DNA of 62,828 nt, from positions 1 to 62,828 of the forward strand of contig NZ_FOUS01000025.1 in NCBI RefSeq assembly GCF_900114915.1, read 5' to 3'. The stretch comes from Bradyrhizobium sp. Rc3b (lineage in GTDB: Bacteria > Pseudomonadota > Alphaproteobacteria > Rhizobiales > Xanthobacteraceae). Below are positions 61,214 to 62,828 of the stretch, in pieces. Made by a program: the position numbers and the translations under genes. Below the pieces are notes generated by a model. The model saw only the letters and a list, made by a program, of their open reading frames with translations, did no database searches and was not told where the DNA came from. Numbering within the stretch: the first letter of the stretch is position 1; each line of letters opens with the position of its first letter.

Positions 61214-62828
61214 TTAGCGAAGCAGCTGGAGCACGCTCTGCTGCGAGGTGTTGGCCAGCGACAGCGCGGAGACCGCGATCGACTGGCGGGTCGACAGCGC
61301 CTGGCTGTTGGCCGCCTCGACGTTGGTGTCGGCCAGGGTCAGGTTGGACGAGCCGGTCTGCAGCACGTTGATCAGGTTCTTGTTGAAGTCCTGACGGATC
61401 TGCACGACCGAGAGGTTCGAACCGAGGCTCGAGGCTTCCGAGCGCAGCGTGCTCGAGGCGGCGTTCAGGTTGGTCAGCACCTTGTTGGTGGCGGCGTTGT
61501 CGATGAAGTCGACGCCGACGGTCAGGGCAGCAAGACCAAGACCCTTGGAGTTGTAGGTCACGCCGGTGATGTTCAGGCTCGACTTGCCGGTCTCGTCGAA
61601 CACCAGCTTGAGCTGGTCGCCGTTCAAGAGGTTGACGCCGTTGAACGAGGAGTCCTGCGCGGTCGTGTCGATCTGGTTCAGGATGTTGTTGTACTGGGAC
61701 ACCAGATTGGCACGCGCCGTCTGGGCAACGCCATCCTGGACGGGGTTGGAGGCCGTCGAGAAGGTCAGCGCCGAGGTGAGCGTTCCGCCGATCGCGCCGC
61801 CGGCAGCCGTCGAGCCCAGCGTCGAGGACGCGTAGTCGTTGGACGCGGTGATGGTCAGCAGGCCGTTGGCGTCGATCGTCGCAGACAGGTTGTTGGCCTG
61901 CAGCTTGGTGTTGAGCTGGTCGAGCGTCTTGACCGTGCCGTTGGTGCCGTCGCCGAAGGTGACGTTGACCGCCGTGCCGCCGTTGAAGGAGGAGAAGGTC
62001 AAGGTCTTGCCGGCGATGCCGCCGATGCCGGAGGTGCGGGCCGCGGTGAAAGCGGTCGCGTTGCCGGTATTGCCGGCGAGGCCGAACACGTTCAGCGCAT
62101 TGCCGGTGCCGGTGATCGAGAGGTCGGCGTTGACGCCGGTCGAGATCTTGAGCTGACCGGACGTATTGATCGTCGAATTCGACTGACCGGTGGCGGTCCC
62201 AAGCGTCGCGGTGCCGTTGGCGTTGATCGTCGCGGTCTGCACGCCGGTGGCAAGGTCGATCGCCTTCAAGACGTCGTTGACCGTGCCGGCCTGCAGGTAG
62301 ACCGTCGAGTTGCCGTTGCCGTCGGTGACGACGTTGCCGCTCACACCAAAACCGCTCGGAACGCTCGGAGCACCGGTCGAGCCCGGAACCGGCGCGTTCT
62401 TGAAGGTGATGACGTGACCATCGACGTTCAGCGTCGAACCGTCAGCGATCGCCGCACCCAGCGAGGCCGAGCTCGTGGTCCGGTTGACGTTCACCGTGGC
62501 ATTGCCGCCACCCACGGACGTCGTCAGGGCGAGGGCCTTGAGCAGGTCGGCCTTGCCGGTGACGCTCAGATCCGCACCAGTCGAGCTCCTCAGCGTGACA
62601 GCGCCGCCGGCAACGGTCGAGGCGGTCTGGCCGACACTCGTGGCGATCGCCGCAGCACCCGCGCTGATGGCAACTGTCTTCACGCCGCTGGCGAGATCGA
62701 TCGCGCTCAACAGATCGTCGACGGTCGCAAGCGTCGCAGGCGTGCCGGTGCTACCGAGATAGACGGTGGTATTGCCGCTGCCGTCGGTGACGAGATGGCC
62801 GCTGACGCCCGAACCGGAGGGGACACCG
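61214..62828 (-). CDS. Flagellin, long form (copy 2), N-terminus beyond the right edge
   Basis: 538 residues are visible; the frame stays open to 62828, where it reads GVPSGSGVSGHLVTDGSGN, so an apparent start at 62710 (TTG) is not real. The C-terminal 100 residues are nearly the same as flagellin 1 (SSLGSNLSVVQIRQDFNKNL, QTGSSNLTLADTNVEAANSQ). The middle shows the same two-module architecture (TDGNGNSTVYLQAGTVNDVL). It is a tandem paralogue on the same strand with its own terminator. The missing part should include D0/D1 and the promoter. Confidence 0.93.
   Translation of the reverse strand, partial: GVPSGSGVSGHLVTDGSGNTTVYLGSTGTPATLATVDDLLSAIDLASGVKTVAISAGAAAIATSVGQTASTVAGGAVTLRSSTGADLSVTGKADLLKALALTTSVGGGNATVNVNRTTSSASLGAAIADGSTLNVDGHVITFKNAPVPGSTGAPSVPSGFGVSGNVVTDGNGNSTVYLQAGTVNDVLKAIDLATGVQTATINANGTATLGTATGQSNSTINTSGQLKISTGVNADLSITGTGNALNVFGLAGNTGNATAFTAARTSGIGGIAGKTLTFSSFNGGTAVNVTFGDGTNGTVKTLDQLNTKLQANNLSATIDANGLLTITASNDYASSTLGSTAAGGAIGGTLTSALTFSTASNPVQDGVAQTARANLVSQYNNILNQIDTTAQDSSFNGVNLLNGDQLKLVFDETGKSSLNITGVTYNSKGLGLAALTVGVDFIDNAATNKVLTNLNAASSTLRSEASSLGSNLSVVQIRQDFNKNLINVLQTGSSNLTLADTNVEAANSQALSTRQSIAVSALSLANTSQQSVLQLLR

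Noticed and set aside
61214..62710. A complete 498-residue flagellin starting at 62710
   Set aside because: The frame continues upstream to the window edge with flagellin-like sequence and lacks D0/D1 N-terminal helices, so this start is an artefact of the cut.

Overview
The window looks like a Bradyrhizobium-type (Nitrobacteraceae, Alphaproteobacteria) chromosome. The evidence is high GC with rhizobial codon use, CckA directly beside flhB, the alphaproteobacterial flagellar regulators FliX and FlaF, two very long flagellins side by side, a DUF6321 protein, and several families of short inverted repeats typical of Bradyrhizobium intergenic DNA. No tRNA, rRNA or CRISPR array was recognised.

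Layout. 1-7.3 kb is accessory DNA: small hypothetical genes, long gene-poor stretches, a decayed small gene with two frameshifts, an excisionase-like HTH gene and a P4-type tyrosine recombinase at the right-hand end. 7.5-22.4 kb is mixed chromosomal housekeeping: a SET-domain protein near a lysine-rich histone-like DUF6321 protein; a TetR regulator divergent from a carotenoid-cleavage-type oxygenase, followed by small membrane proteins and a YciB-like protein; class I fumarase; an ICMT-like methyltransferase; a GST; a lectin-like secreted protein; a Tim44-domain protein.

22.8-31 kb is the first flagellar block: cckA, flhB, fliR, fliQ, fliE, flgC and flgB on the minus strand, divergent from fliO-fliP. 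A 1240-residue periplasmic TPR protein follows. At 35-41.9 kb a non-flagellar insert carries a TPR protein, a FecR-domain protein and a divergent giant adhesin (FecR-like module, VCBS repeats, RTX repeats). 42-48.8 kb resumes the flagellum: a MotE-like protein, a DUF6468 protein, fliM and fliL (minus), then flgF-flgG-flgA-flgH (plus). 48.9-54.6 kb is a second non-flagellar insert (PcfJ-like, 2-keto-4-pentenoate hydratase, phytanoyl-CoA dioxygenase, DksA, and an NAD(P)-binding protein divergent from HxlR). 54.7-62.8 kb closes with fliX, flgI, a flgJ-type rod protein, a flgN-like gene, a flaG-like gene, flaF and two flagellin genes, the second cut by the window edge.

How it works together. CckA is the kinase at the head of the CckA-ChpT-CtrA relay. 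TTAA-N7-TTAA boxes (the CtrA consensus) lie upstream of flgB, the large TPR gene, fliX (one mismatch), flaF (one mismatch) and, as a tandem array, the first flagellin. GG-N10-GC sigma-54-type promoters precede flgF and flgI. This suggests a Caulobacter-like hierarchy: CtrA for early genes, then RpoN with FliX for rod and ring genes. Separately, the TetR-oxygenase locus has two paired copies of the same palindromic operator, which defines a small self-contained regulon that I do not recognise from the literature.
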